From: Tissierellia bacterium
GTDB lineage: Bacteria; Bacillota; Clostridia; Tissierellales; Tepidimicrobiaceae
Reading direction: 5' to 3'
NCBI GenBank assembly: GCA_012728595.1
Contig: JAAYEU010000150.1
Location: 1 to 45,818 of the forward strand
DNA length: 45,818 nucleotides
In this document: positions 45,090 through 45,818 of the stretch, piece by piece
Numbering within the stretch: position 1 is the stretch's first letter
Layout: every line of letters starts with the position of its first letter
The notes under the pieces: generated by a model
What the model was told of the DNA's origin: nothing
Database searches by the model: none
What the model saw: only the letters and a program-made list of their open reading frames with translations
Translations under genes and position numbers: made by a program

Positions 45090-45818
45090 TTACTCATACT
45101 TGCATAATTCCAAAACAGTATTCAACATTAATGCTATTCCCTTTTCAATATCTTCATAGTCAGTCCATTCATCTGGATGATGGCTCAAACCAGCTTTACT
45201 GGGCACGAATATCAAGCTTGAAGGGGCCATCTTTGCCATAATCATTGCATCATGGCCAGCACCACTATTCATTCTCATGTAAGTATAACCTAGTTTTTGA
45301 CATACTTTTTCCATTAGGGCAATATTCTTATCAGACATATTAACTGGCTGAATGTAAAGATTATGTGTTATTTGGATGTCTATATGGTATTTACTCTTAA
45401 TATATTCAGATTCCTCAATTAGTCGATTATAAAAAGCTTTTATGTTGTCTTCCTTAGTAGACCTTATATCCAAGGAAAGATTAACATACCCTGGTATTAC
45501 ATTTGAGGCATTTGGGGTTAGGCTCAATTGACCAACCGTTCCTACTGTACCATCTCCAATCTCCTTAGCAATTCTATTTACAGCTAATATGAATTCCGAT
45601 GCTCCAACTAAAGCATCTTTCCTCTTGTCCATAGGCGTAGTGCCTGCATGTCCTGACATACCCTTAATAATTACCTCAGGTTTAACTAATATTGTACTGG
45701 ATCCATAAACTTCTTTAACCGTTTTAAAATATATATTTTTTTCTATATAATAAAGCACTCGTGAATTAAATCTCATTAAACTGCCCTTTTCACAAGTGCA
45801 ATATAATTTTTTGAACCA
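45090..45818 (-). CDS. M20 hydantoinase/carbamoylase-family hydrolase, partial at the window edge
   Basis: The C-terminal two-thirds matches the N-carbamoyl-amino-acid/allantoate amidohydrolase group: GMSGHAGTTPMDKRKDAL (dimer domain), TPNASNVIPG, SLDIRS, the metal-site SGAGHDAMIMA and IFVPSKAGLSHHPDEWT. The frame stays open to the last base, so the start is outside. However, residues before the dimer domain read VLYYIEKNIYF where the family has the HIEQG metal motif. The N-terminal part may therefore be divergent or decayed. An ATG at 45776 lacks a ribosome site. It is next to the B12 protein gene (154-base gap). Confidence 0.75.
   Translation of the reverse strand, partial: WFKKLYCTCEKGSLMRFNSRVLYYIEKNIYFKTVKEVYGSSTILVKPEVIIKGMSGHAGTTPMDKRKDALVGASEFILAVNRIAKEIGDGTVGTVGQLSLTPNASNVIPGYVNLSLDIRSTKEDNIKAFYNRLIEESEYIKSKYHIDIQITHNLYIQPVNMSDKNIALMEKVCQKLGYTYMRMNSGAGHDAMIMAKMAPSSLIFVPSKAGLSHHPDEWTDYEDIEKGIALMLNTVLELCKYE

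Overview
The window is low-GC DNA from an anaerobic, endospore-forming member of the Firmicutes. The evidence is a BofC homologue, a SpoIID-domain protein, the SCIFF ribosomal-skipping-free RiPP pair (scfA/scfB), four T-box leaders, strong Shine-Dalgarno sites and the gene order ruvC-ruvA-ruvB-spoIID-queA-tgt-yajC. The mix of families fits Clostridia/Tissierellia; the exact taxon is inferred and cannot be fixed from the sequence alone. Almost every gene lies on the minus strand, so the window is read from high to low coordinates. Only the ThrE pair and sfsA are on plus. No rRNA, tRNA, CRISPR array, insertion sequence or prophage module was seen.

From 1 to 6.3 kb are glyA with its terminator and promoter, a two-gene ThrE-type amino-acid exporter, a CsoR-type repressor, an RseC-like membrane protein, tcdA, and aspS behind an aspartate T-box (specifier GAC). 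From 6.3 to 24.7 kb is a long, mostly conserved housekeeping block. In transcription order it holds an MltG-like protein, an unknown protein, a CBS-ACT protein, bofC, ruvCAB, a DUF2905 protein, a SpoIID-domain protein, queA, tgt, yajC, a TIGR04086-like membrane protein, the SCIFF peptide and its radical-SAM maturase, recJ, rel, dtd, a glyoxalase-II-like hydrolase, a 59-residue HTH protein and hemZ. The block joins DNA repair, tRNA queuosine modification, the stringent response, D-aminoacyl-tRNA proofreading and porphyrin-type radical-SAM chemistry.

From 24.7 to 38.5 kb are asnA behind an asparagine T-box (specifier AAC), a DUF3006/secreted metallo-beta-lactamase-fold pair, a phospholipase-C-like protein, a macro-domain protein, sfsA, a holin-like protein, a DUF362 protein, oligoendopeptidase F and a complete oppABCDF importer. 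PepF and Opp together suggest uptake of peptides followed by cleavage inside the cell.

From 38.7 kb to the right edge is an accessory region for amino-acid use and the most interesting part. It holds a decayed AbgB-type M20 amidohydrolase, and a polar amino-acid ABC importer behind two tandem T-boxes whose specifier codons both read AGA (Arg). It also holds a 635-residue protein with an N-terminal cobalamin-binding motif and a large downstream domain of unassigned function, and a partial M20 carbamoylase-like gene running off the edge. The importer is therefore probably for arginine (or its immediate products), and the B12 protein is a candidate for an uncharacterised carbon-skeleton or amino-group mutase in the same catabolic neighbourhood. 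That functional link is inference from position.
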